Shown here: in pieces, positions 6,692-12,823 of the stretch
How the letters are laid out: each line of letters opens with the position of its first letter
Position numbering within the stretch: the stretch's first letter is position 1
Assembly (NCBI GenBank): GCA_903863315.1
Contig: CAIPBN010000359.1
Location: forward strand, 1-12,823
DNA length: 12,823 nucleotides
Source: an uncultured Verrucomicrobiota bacterium
GTDB taxonomy: Bacteria; Verrucomicrobiota; Verrucomicrobiia; Limisphaerales; SXTU01
Reading direction: 5' to 3'
Translations under genes and position numbers: made by a program
The notes under the pieces: generated by a model
What the model was told of the DNA's origin: nothing
The model's input: only the letters and a program-made list of their open reading frames with translations
Databases searched by the model: none

Positions 6692-8095
6692 CAGCTCCCG
6701 AATCACGTCCCCACCGGTTTGCAGCGGCCGGGCGCGACCTCCGCGATCCTCGAAGAAGCCATGCGGGTCAATGCCCAGCAGGTGGAAGATGGTCGCGGCC
6801 AGATCCTGCGGTCGCTGCGGACGGTCCGCCGGATAACCGCCCAACCGGTCGCTCGCCCCGATCACCTGACCGCCCCGCACTCCGCCGCCGGCCAACGCCA
6901 CGGAGAAGCAGTGGCCCCAATGATCGCGCCCGCCGCTGGCGTTGTGCTTGGGCGTGCGGCCGAATTCTCCCATCGCCACCACCAGCGTCTCGTCGAGCAG
7001 GCCGCGCTCATGCAGGTCCGTGAGCAGCGCAGAATAGGCGGCATCAAACTGCGGGCAGAGGACATCGCGCACGCGTTCCGCGTTCTTCTGATGGGTGTCC
7101 CAGAGCGGGTTGCTGACTGCGGTGTCGCCAGCCTCGCGCGGCCAGTTCACCTGCACGAGCCGCACGCCGGCTTCGATGAGCCGCCGTGCCAGCAGGACGC
7201 TCTGGCCGAACTTGTGCCGGCCATACCGGTCACGGTCGGCGGAAGTTTCGCGTTCGAGATCAAACGCCGCGCGGGTGGTGGTGGATTGCACGACGTCCAA
7301 GGCGCTCTGCTGCATGCGGCCCAGCGCGGCCATGGCCTCGGTCTGGCTCGTGCGCACAAAATGATGGTCCAACTGCTGAAGCAGGCTGGCGCGCTCATGG
7401 ACCCGCAGCACGGAGAGCTCGGGCGGCAGCTTCAGCCCTTCGATCTCGAAGCGGGGTGCCGCCGGATCGCACTTGAACACAAAGGGATGCCACAGGTGCC
7501 CCATGAACCCGCCGTCCTGCCCGGGCCAGGTGATGTTGGGGTTGTTGTGGATGAGCTCCGGCAGCGCCACGCTCGAGAAAGGTGAACGCTCGCTGGGCCG
7601 CAGCGCGCCAATGGCCGCCGCCAGGCTGGGCCAGTCATCCGGACTGGGCGGCAGGCTTTCCGCAGCGGAGGGATGCCGGTAGCCGGTGAGCATCCAGTAG
7701 CCGCTGGTGGAGTGGCTGTTCACGTCCGTGAACATGGAGCGAATCACAGCCTGTCGGTGGGCCAGCTTGGCCGTGCGCGGGAGCAGTTCGCTGAAATGGA
7801 TGCCCGGCACGCTCGTGGCGATGGATCGGAACTGGCCGCGGATGTCACTCGGAGCGTCGGGCTTGGGGTCGAAGGTCTCATGCTGCGGCGGGCCACCGGC
7901 CAGGTAGAGGATGATGCAGTGTTTCGCCTTGCCGAAGGTGCCGCTGGCCGGAACCGCCGCGCGGGCCACGGGTTTGAGCAGTCCGCCGAGGGAAAGGCCG
8001 AGGCAGCCCAAGCCGCCCACTCGCAGCCATTCACGCCGCGAAACGCGTTCGTGCAGCGCAAGCGGGACAAAGGCATTGGGCGGACCGGACATCAT
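6686..8095 (-). CDS. DUF1501 family Tat-exported protein (alkaline phosphatase-like fold)
   Basis: This 469-residue protein has an N-terminal twin-arginine signal (SRREWL at 19-24, then a Gly/Leu-rich hydrophobic stretch to about 42), implying folded export to the periplasm. The body carries DUF1501 hallmarks: AGGPPQHETFDPK (66-78), a VNSHSTSGYWMLTG segment, MGEFGRTP (375-382) and GRDHWGH (389-395), then AGGGVRGGQVIG and a C-terminal LGID. The family is related to the sulfatase/alkaline phosphatase superfamily and is very common in Planctomycetes and Verrucomicrobia; its substrate is unknown. It is usually found beside a DUF1549/DUF1553 (PSD1-type) cytochrome gene, but no such partner is in this window. 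The start is uncertain: a GTG at 8125 would add 10 residues and another ATG lies at 8092, and none has a clear SD. It lies 61 nt after the zinc-ribbon gene and may be read from the same operon. Confidence 0.88.
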   Translation of the reverse strand: MMSGPPNAFVPLALHERVSRREWLRVGGLGCLGLSLGGLLKPVARAAVPASGTFGKAKHCIILYLAGGPPQHETFDPKPDAPSDIRGQFRSIATSVPGIHFSELLPRTAKLAHRQAVIRSMFTDVNSHSTSGYWMLTGYRHPSAAESLPPSPDDWPSLAAAIGALRPSERSPFSSVALPELIHNNPNITWPGQDGGFMGHLWHPFVFKCDPAAPRFEIEGLKLPPELSVLRVHERASLLQQLDHHFVRTSQTEAMAALGRMQQSALDVVQSTTTRAAFDLERETSADRDRYGRHKFGQSVLLARRLIEAGVRLVQVNWPREAGDTAVSNPLWDTHQKNAERVRDVLCPQFDAAYSALLTDLHERGLLDETLVVAMGEFGRTPKHNASGGRDHWGHCFSVALAGGGVRGGQVIGASDRLGGYPADRPQRPQDLAATIFHLLGIDPHGFFEDRGGRARPLQTGGDVIRELA

Positions 8096-8156
8096 GCAGT
8101 GCGAAGGTGGACGGGGCCGTGCCACCCGGCATTCGCGCGGCCAGATGGCGGGCAGG

Positions 8157-8384
8157 CTACTTCGAGCGAGGGAAGAGCCGACCGGCGAGGCGGGCGAGCT
8201 TGCCGCCGATGCTCTTGTCTTCCGTGGTGGTGTGCCGGCCCACGACGGTGCGGCAGCGGGCGCACAGCAGTTCGATGACTGGGCTGCCGGAGGTGGACAG
8301 GGCCTTTTCCCGGACTGGGCCGCAGGTCCTGCAAGTGGGGCAGTAGAGCTCCGAGGCTTTGAGCTCGTTGAACTGCCGGCTCAC
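8157..8384 (-). CDS. Small zinc-ribbon protein of unknown function
   Basis: This 75-residue protein has five cysteines arranged as C15-x2-C18-x2-C21 and C41-x2-C44. CPTC and CARC form a probable treble-Cys or four-Cys zinc ribbon, with C21 as a spare or alternative ligand. The C-terminus is basic (GGKLARLAGRLFPRSK), possibly for nucleic acid or membrane contact. The start is GTG at 8384, only 2 nt after the adenylate kinase stop, with no separate SD, so translation is probably coupled to that gene. The tight spacing and strand agreement argue that this short frame is real. I cannot name a family. A role in metal storage, nucleic-acid binding or protein interaction would be a guess. Confidence 0.7.
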   Translation of the reverse strand: MSRQFNELKASELYCPTCRTCGPVREKALSTSGSPVIELLCARCRTVVGRHTTTEDKSIGGKLARLAGRLFPRSK

Positions 8385-8386
8385 GG

Positions 8387-8968
8387 TCAGAGCTTGGCGA
8401 TGACGCGCAGGATGTCGCGCAGCACTTCGACCGGCGTCTGGGTGGCGTCGATGCTGTGGACGATATCGGGACCGTAGAAGTCGAGCACCGGCTTGGTCTC
8501 GTGGTCGTAAACTTGCAGGCGGTTGCGGATGACATCGAGGTTCGCGTCATCGAGCCGGTTGTCGCGGAGGGCGCGGCGCTGGAGGCGCTCGACCATCTTG
8601 TTCATGTCCGGGCAGGTGAGGTGGAGCAGGGCGCGGACATCGAGCGTGCCTTGCAGCATCTGGGCCTGGGCGGCGTTGCGCGGGATGCCATCCAGCACCA
8701 CGGTGTCGCGCTCCGGATTGAAGCGGCCCAGCATGGTGTTGGCCTGGATGTTGTTGCGCCACAGGTCCACGGTGGCCTCATCGGGCACGAGCTCGCCACG
8801 GCTGGAGTATTCCAGGAAGACGCGCCCAAGCCGGCTGTCAGCATTGAGGTTGCGGAAGACGTCGCCGCAGGCGCAGTGGTAGAAGTTGGGAATGGTCCCC
8901 AGAATCTTGCCCTGCGTGCCCTTGCCGGAACCGGGTGCTCCGAAGAGCAGAATCGTGCGCAACTTCAT
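8387..8968 (-). CDS. adk: Adenylate kinase (short, LID-less type)
   Basis: This 193-residue cytoplasmic nucleoside monophosphate kinase is predicted to catalyse ATP + AMP to 2 ADP. The Walker A P-loop is GAPGSGKGT (10-18, catalytic K16). The AMP-site motif CGDVFR (34-39) replaces the more usual TGD(M/L)LR. LDGIPR (92-97, R97) with Q101 is the second AMP contact, a variant of DGFPR. The lid region is short: RRALRDNRLDD (131-141) with conserved R138, D140 and D141, lacking the zinc-binding LID insert of long adenylate kinases. The start ATG at 8968 has a good SD, AGGAAGG at 8984-8978, which overlaps the end of the upstream gene. It sits 5 nt after that gene and 2 nt before the zinc-ribbon gene, so it is the middle of a compact operon. 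The NMP substrate is inferred; UMP/CMP activity cannot be excluded. Confidence 0.88.
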   Translation of the reverse strand: MKLRTILLFGAPGSGKGTQGKILGTIPNFYHCACGDVFRNLNADSRLGRVFLEYSSRGELVPDEATVDLWRNNIQANTMLGRFNPERDTVVLDGIPRNAAQAQMLQGTLDVRALLHLTCPDMNKMVERLQRRALRDNRLDDANLDVIRNRLQVYDHETKPVLDFYGPDIVHSIDATQTPVEVLRDILRVIAKL

Positions 8969-8973
8969 TTCAA

Positions 8974-10059
8974 TTATCCTTCCTGGGGACGGAGGTGGAT
9001 TTCCTGGATTTCCACGATCTGCAAAGTCTCGTCCATGCTGCCGCCATTCTCCTGCGGGCAGTTCACCACGACCTCGGTCTGGTTGATGCTGACCACGCGC
9101 TTGCTCCAGAACTCCCCACGCGGGCAGACCCAGACGAGCCACATGTCCCGCTCGGCAGGCCCGGGGACGAGCTTGAAGAAACCCGCAAACTTGGTCTCGA
9201 TGAAACGCTTGTTGATGTTGGTCTCCCCCCGGCGGAAGACGGCGGGAGCAAGCCCGGCCGGGGCGGCGGGGGCCGGGGCCGGCGCGGGGGCCACGGGGGC
9301 CGGAGCCGCAGCCGGCGTGGCGGCGGCGTGCGCAACGGGTTTGGCCGTGGCGACCGGGCGGGCAGTGGCGGGCTTGGCCTTGCCGAGAGCCATGCCCTTG
9401 GGCTTGGCCTCTTCCTTGGCCGCTTCCTGATTCTGTTTCGCGGCTTGCTCGACGGCTGTGGGCTTTTTCTCCTCCTCGGTGCGGACGGGTGGCATCACGA
9501 GGAACGCAATCGGCGAGGCGACGCCCAGAAAAGGAATGGCGGCCAGCCCCATCACCAAGCCTTGCGGCCGGCGGCGGTAGTGGGCGACCTCGTAACCGGC
9601 AAAAATGGTGGCCGCATACATCGCCACCAACCCCAGCCAGCCCACGCCCGTGGTGAACATGCCGGCGAAGAGGCCCGGACTCTCCGGCAACTGGGGTTTG
9701 GCCTGAACTTCAGTGAATTTGGCGGGCGGGCGCTTCGGGAGCGGGACTTCCGGCACCTCGGGTTCGGACCCGGCACCGGCGGCACCGGCGACGGGCTCCT
9801 CGATGAGCAACTCCACGAACGCGCGGATCTTCGGGTTCTTCGCGAACTCCTTCAGCGCCTCCTGGGAAAAATTCGCCCACGGGGTGCGGGGCAGCAGCTT
9901 GCCGTCGGGGGCCTTGATGATGACGCTCTTCTCGTTGGGACCGATGGCCTCGCCGGAGAGCGTGGTGCCGTCCTTGAGCTTGTAATCCGCCGCACCAGCC
10001 ACCCCGGTCACCCAGGCTGCGGCCAACACGAGCGCGCAGTAGATTATTAGGCGTTGCAT
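8974..10059 (-). CDS. Conserved secreted/membrane protein of unknown function with Ala/Pro linker
   Basis: This 361-residue protein has a signal peptide at 1-23 (cleavage after AGA). Residues 24-89 form a small domain (YKLKDGTTLSGEAIG..., then PWANFSQEALKEFAKNP) of a kind I associate with uncharacterised verrucomicrobial envelope proteins; its start resembles an SH3-like beta barrel. After a Pro-rich spacer come two membrane helices, about 135-156 and 168-190, separated by the basic HYRRR. A charged then Ala/Pro/Lys low-complexity linker covers 193-282. The C-terminal domain, 283-361, has a compact hydrophobic pattern and two Cys (WVCPRG and VNCPQEN). The topology suggests an anchored protein with domains on one or both membrane faces. 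The ATG at 10059 lacks an SD; the frame stays open far upstream, but there it only overlaps the SDR gene in another frame. It heads the adk operon, 83 nt after the SDR gene. Function is unknown. Confidence 0.75.
   Translation of the reverse strand: MQRLIIYCALVLAAAWVTGVAGAADYKLKDGTTLSGEAIGPNEKSVIIKAPDGKLLPRTPWANFSQEALKEFAKNPKIRAFVELLIEEPVAGAAGAGSEPEVPEVPLPKRPPAKFTEVQAKPQLPESPGLFAGMFTTGVGWLGLVAMYAATIFAGYEVAHYRRRPQGLVMGLAAIPFLGVASPIAFLVMPPVRTEEEKKPTAVEQAAKQNQEAAKEEAKPKGMALGKAKPATARPVATAKPVAHAAATPAAAPAPVAPAPAPAPAAPAGLAPAVFRRGETNINKRFIETKFAGFFKLVPGPAERDMWLVWVCPRGEFWSKRVVSINQTEVVVNCPQENGGSMDETLQIVEIQEIHLRPQEG
8978..8984 (-). promoter_or_regulatory. Strong Shine-Dalgarno for adk inside the preceding gene's end
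   Basis: On the minus strand AGGAAGG ends 9 nt before the ATG at 8968. It lies within the last codons of the upstream gene, whose TAA is at 8976-8974. It fixes the adk start and suggests translational coupling. Most other genes in the window lack so clear a site. Confidence 0.7.
9260..9299 (+). other. Potential G-quadruplex on the template strand of the Ala/Pro linker
   Basis: The plus strand carries five runs of four or more G at 9260-9263, 9268-9272, 9275-9278, 9286-9290 and 9295-9299, with gaps of 2-7 nt. This fits the canonical quadruplex pattern. It is also the reverse complement of GCC/CCG-rich Ala and Pro codons, so the pattern may be a by-product of coding low complexity. Confidence 0.45.
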
Positions 10060-10142
10060 GAGGCGGGAGATGTTGACCAAAAGCCCGCGTCGGGCAATCA
10101 GAAAAACGGTTCTCTCCCGGTTTGCCGCAGCACCGGCTGGCT

Positions 10143-10850
10143 TCAATCCATCGCCGCACCCGACACCGTGAGCGGGCACCCGTTGTCGCGCGCGCTGAGC
10201 TTCAGCAGGAAGGGCACCGCCAACTTCGCCCATTCCTCCGCGCTCGGATACGCCGAGGCCGAGCCGCCGAAGCAGCTTTGCAGCATGTCGGTGTTGATGA
10301 TGCCGGGGTTCAACGGCACCGCCGCCATGCCGGACGGCAGCTCCTGCGCAAGCGCCTGCGTCAGTCCTTCCATCGCCCACTTCGTCGCGCAATAGGGCGC
10401 GACCTCCGCCGAGGTCGAGCGGCCCCAGCCAGAGCTGAAGTTCACGATCACGCCACTGCGCCGCGCGACCATCGCGGGGACGAAGTGCCGGATGACATTC
10501 GCCACGCCCTTGAGGTTCACATCCACCACGTCGGAGAACTCCTGCGCGCCAACTTCCCACAACGGCGCGTTGCGGTTGATGAGCGCGGCGTTGTTCAGCA
10601 GCAAATCCGGCGCGCCGTGCGATTGGAGAATGCGCTTCGCCCAAGCCTGCACTGCTTCGTCCGACACGACATCCAACGCGGCAAAGTCATGCGGCGCATG
10701 ATGCCGCTTGGCCAGTTCCGCCACCGCCGCCGTGCTGCGCCCGCAGCCCACGACCGTGTGCCCGCGCCGGATGAACTCCTCCACCATCGCCCGCCCCAGC
10801 CCGCGTGACGTGCCGGTGATGACGACTAGTTTGCCCTTCGTTGCTGCCAT
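10143..10850 (-). CDS. Short-chain dehydrogenase/reductase (classical SDR)
   Basis: This 235-residue cytoplasmic NAD(P)-dependent oxidoreductase has a Rossmann fold. The cofactor motif TGTSRGLG (TGxxxGxG) is at residues 12-19. R38 after the second strand (GCGRS) favours NADPH. NNAA (86-89), N112, S139/S140, Y153 and K157 (YCATK) complete the Asn-Ser-Tyr-Lys active site, and NPGIINTDM follows as the usual PG motif. All catalytic residues are present, so it should be active; the substrate cannot be read from the sequence. The ATG at 10850 puts the first strand at residues 7-12, the normal SDR layout; the frame extends 30 residues further upstream, into the inverted-repeat region, without support. 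There is no clear SD. It is divergent from leuS and 83 nt upstream of the membrane-protein gene. Confidence 0.9.
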   Translation of the reverse strand: MAATKGKLVVITGTSRGLGRAMVEEFIRRGHTVVGCGRSTAAVAELAKRHHAPHDFAALDVVSDEAVQAWAKRILQSHGAPDLLLNNAALINRNAPLWEVGAQEFSDVVDVNLKGVANVIRHFVPAMVARRSGVIVNFSSGWGRSTSAEVAPYCATKWAMEGLTQALAQELPSGMAAVPLNPGIINTDMLQSCFGGSASAYPSAEEWAKLAVPFLLKLSARDNGCPLTVSGAAMD

Positions 10851-10888
10851 GTGCCCAGCGTGGCGGAGCGAAGGAGCAGATTCAATAT

Positions 10889-11005
10889 CGCGCGAAAGCC
10901 GCGAAGGGGGCGAAGGCAGAAGATTTAATCCGGAATACAAACGCGACAGACGCGTTTCGCATCCCGTTCGCCCCCAACCTTCGCTTCCTTCGAGGCCTTC
11001 GCGCG
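10889..11005. repeat. Large imperfect inverted repeat built of 9-nt periodic units
   Basis: The left arm (10889-10916) and the reverse complement of the right arm (10978-11005) match at 24 of 28 positions. Each arm is itself periodic: CGCGAAAGC, CGCGAAGGG, GGCGAAGGC on the left and CGCGAAGGC, CTCGAAGGA, AGCGAAGGT on the right (minus strand), a 9-nt unit around GCGAAGG. The 61-nt centre contains a perfect nested hairpin. It lies in the divergent SDR/leuS gap and could fold as a long cruciform or RNA stem. It resembles dispersed short intergenic repeats I recall from environmental bacterial genomes; I cannot confirm its copy number here. Confidence 0.7.
10939..10957. repeat. Perfect nested hairpin
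   Basis: AAACGCG (10939-10945), loop ACAGA, CGCGTTT (10951-10957) form a 7-bp perfect stem. On the plus strand the arm ends in TTT, and because it is palindromic the minus strand does too. It sits in the centre of the larger inverted repeat between the SDR and leuS starts. It could be an operator-like palindrome or part of the repeat's structure. Confidence 0.6.
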
Positions 11006-11069
11006 ACCTCCTCTCCCTTCAACTCCGCCATTGCCCGCCCTTCCGCGCTGCTTCAATAATCCCCGCCCT

Positions 11070-12823
11070 ATGTCGAGTCGCAGACAGTATCCGTTTGATT
11101 TGATTGAGCCGAAATGGCAGCGCGCGTGGGACGCCGAGCAGACCTTCCGCGCCTTCAATCCGGGGGAATCCGTCCCCGCCACGCATCCCTTCGCCGCGCG
11201 GCACGGCAGCGACGCTTTGTCCACCGCCAAGGTGGCCGGCCGCCAGGCCCCTCCCAAGTTCTACATCCTCGACATGTTTCCCTACCCGTCCGGCGCGGGG
11301 CTGCACGTCGGGCATCCGGAGGGTTACACCGCCACGGACATCCTCGCCCGCTACCGGCGCTCGAAGGGCTTCAACGTGCTGCATCCGATGGGCTGGGACT
11401 CCTTCGGCCTGCCCGCCGAGCAATACGCCGTCAAGACCGGCCAGCATCCGCGCGTCACGACTGAGGCGAACATCAGCAATTTCACGCGGCAGATCAAATC
11501 CCTTGGCTTCAGCTACGACTGGACGCGCGAGCTGGCCACCACCGACCCGGAATACTTTCGCTGGACGCAGTGGATTTTCCTCCAGATTTACAACGCGTGG
11601 TTCAATCCCGAAACCAACCGTGCCGAACCCATCAGCACGCTGAAGTTTCCCGCCGATTGCACAACCGAGGGGCAACGCCGCGCCTTCCGCGATGCCAAGC
11701 GCCTCGCCTACGTCTCCGAGCAGCCCGTGTGGTGGTGCGAGGAGCTGGGCACCGTGCTGGCCAACGAGGAAGTCGTGGACGGCAAGAGCGAGGTGGGCGG
11801 CTTCCCCGTCGTGCGCAAGCCGATGCGCCAATGGGTGCTGCGCATCACCGCCTTCGCCGAGCGCCTACTGGCTGACCTCGACACCATTGAGTGGACCGAC
11901 TCGCTCAAGGAGATGCAGCGCAACTGGATTGGGCGGAGCGAGGGTGCGGAAGTGGATTTTCAAGTCGCCGGCTCGTCCGAGAAAATCCGCGTCTTCACGA
12001 CCCGGCCCGACACTTTGTTCGGCGCGACCTACATGGTGATTTCGCCGGAGCACAAGCTGGTGGACCAGATCACGACCGCCGAGCAACGCGCAGCGGTTCA
12101 AGCCTACAAGACCGAAGTCGCCAAGAAATCCGACCTCGAACGCACCGAACTGGCGAAGGAGAAGACAGGCGTCTTCACAGGCGCGTTCGCCATCAATCCG
12201 GTCAACGGGGAGAAGATTCCCATCTGGATTGCCGACTACGTCCTCGCGAGCTACGGCACGGGCGCAATCATGGCCGTGCCAGCGCATGATGAGCGGGACT
12301 GGGAGTTTGCGAAGAAGTTTGGGCTTCAAATCACACGTGTAGTCGCTCCAGCAAACAAGGACGGTGTCGGTGGAATCGTCGCTTCAGAAGAACGAATGCC
12401 CCACGCTTTTTGCGAGGAGGGTCAGGCCATCAGTTCGCCGCCACGGATGCCCGAATGGATGCTCAATGACCCTAACCCTGAATATCGAGAGAACGCGCGA
12501 CGGGCACAGGCCGAATGGATTGCCAAATATCCTGACGACCCGGCCATCAACGGCCTCCCCACCGCTGAAGCCAAAGCCAAAATCACCGCGTGGCTCGAAG
12601 CCAAGGGCCTGGGCAAAAAGACCATCAATTACAAGCTGCGCGACTGGCTCTTCAGCCGGCAGCGCTACTGGGGCGAGCCGTTCCCGGTGCTGCACCTCGA
12701 AGACGGCAGCGTGAAGCTGGTCGATGAGAGCGAGCTGCCGCTGCTGCTGCCCGAACTCGACGACTTCCGCCCGGCGGGCGAACGCGAGACGCCGCTCGAA
12801 CGCGCGACACATTGGATCCTGAC
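11070..12823 (+). CDS. leuS: Leucyl-tRNA synthetase, N-terminal part (runs off the window)
   Basis: Class I synthetase charging tRNA-Leu with leucine in the cytoplasm; 584 complete codons are present and the 3' end is missing. The ATG at 11070 gives the usual opening (YPFDLIEPKWQ). The HIGH motif is HVGH (79-82) within FPYPSGAGLHVGH. WWCEELGTVLANE (221-233) and NWIGRS (285-290) follow. The CP1 editing domain shows the Thr-rich TTRPDT (310-315) and GTGAIMAVPAHDERD (396-410), both needed for clearing mischarged tRNA. LRDWLFSRQRYWGE (523-536) returns to the catalytic core. KMSKS and the anticodon-binding domain lie outside the window. Oddities: an N-terminal insert of about 33 residues (29-61) before the HIGH region, one of about 37 residues (457-493) after the editing core, and a stretch of A/T-ending codons at 12333-12410. 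No SD precedes the start. Confidence 0.95.
   Translation, partial: MSSRRQYPFDLIEPKWQRAWDAEQTFRAFNPGESVPATHPFAARHGSDALSTAKVAGRQAPPKFYILDMFPYPSGAGLHVGHPEGYTATDILARYRRSKGFNVLHPMGWDSFGLPAEQYAVKTGQHPRVTTEANISNFTRQIKSLGFSYDWTRELATTDPEYFRWTQWIFLQIYNAWFNPETNRAEPISTLKFPADCTTEGQRRAFRDAKRLAYVSEQPVWWCEELGTVLANEEVVDGKSEVGGFPVVRKPMRQWVLRITAFAERLLADLDTIEWTDSLKEMQRNWIGRSEGAEVDFQVAGSSEKIRVFTTRPDTLFGATYMVISPEHKLVDQITTAEQRAAVQAYKTEVAKKSDLERTELAKEKTGVFTGAFAINPVNGEKIPIWIADYVLASYGTGAIMAVPAHDERDWEFAKKFGLQITRVVAPANKDGVGGIVASEERMPHAFCEEGQAISSPPRMPEWMLNDPNPEYRENARRAQAEWIAKYPDDPAINGLPTAEAKAKITAWLEAKGLGKKTINYKLRDWLFSRQRYWGEPFPVLHLEDGSVKLVDESELPLLLPELDDFRPAGERETPLERATHWIL

Noticed and set aside
10060..10644. N-terminal extension of the membrane-protein frame upstream of 10059
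   Set aside because: It overlaps the SDR gene in another frame and has no motif, while the ATG at 10059 starts a clean signal peptide.
10851..11069. T-box or leucine-responsive leader before leuS
   Set aside because: No T-box signature sequence, antiterminator bulge or Leu-rich leader peptide was seen. The gap is explained by the periodic inverted repeat and a C/T-rich stretch.
11019..11831. Minus-strand frame antisense to leuS
   Set aside because: LeuRS motifs on the plus strand are unambiguous; this is a shadow.
12333..12548. Frameshift or intein in leuS
   Set aside because: The frame reads through intact, and the insert is far too short for an intein and lacks splicing motifs.

Overview
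The window is GC-rich, densely coding bacterial chromosome. It most resembles Verrucomicrobiota (Limisphaerales/Pedosphaera-like) or a neighbouring PVC lineage. That is inferred from gene content, not from a marker-gene search: a Tat-exported DUF1501 protein, a giant DUF2339 membrane protein, a conserved secreted/membrane protein of a kind I associate with Verrucomicrobia, a leucyl-tRNA synthetase with lineage-type insertions, and starts that mostly lack a Shine-Dalgarno sequence. No tRNA, rRNA, CRISPR array, insertion sequence or phage gene was seen, and no gap between genes exceeds about 220 bases.

Left part, plus strand (1-6678): the 3' end of an unidentified gene; a 1117-residue polytopic DUF2339 protein whose C-terminal part is built from tandem copies of a ~108-residue membrane module; a secreted amicyanin-like cupredoxin fused to a carboxypeptidase-regulatory-like beta domain; and a membrane-anchored class III adenylate cyclase with an extracytoplasmic sensor and a HAMP linker. 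The cupredoxin and cyclase lie side by side and may form an envelope-to-cAMP signalling pair.

Middle part, minus strand (10850 down to 6686): an SDR oxidoreductase; a signal-peptide-bearing two-helix membrane protein of unknown function; a short adenylate kinase; a 75-residue zinc-ribbon protein; and a DUF1501 protein. The middle three are almost contiguous (5-nt and 2-nt gaps) and are very likely one operon. This block converges on the cyclase gene, and the two stop codons sit in opposite arms of one small hairpin.

Right edge, plus strand (11070 to the end): the first 584 codons of leuS, running off the window. It is divergent from the SDR gene. The 219-base gap between them holds a large imperfect inverted repeat whose arms are 9-nt-periodic GCGAAGG-like units, with a perfect small hairpin nested in its centre.

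The clearest points for follow-up are the cupredoxin/cyclase pair, a ~37-residue insert with atypical codon use in the LeuRS editing region, the periodic inverted repeat, and the uncharacterised membrane protein in the adenylate kinase operon. I found no unmistakably novel multi-gene system.
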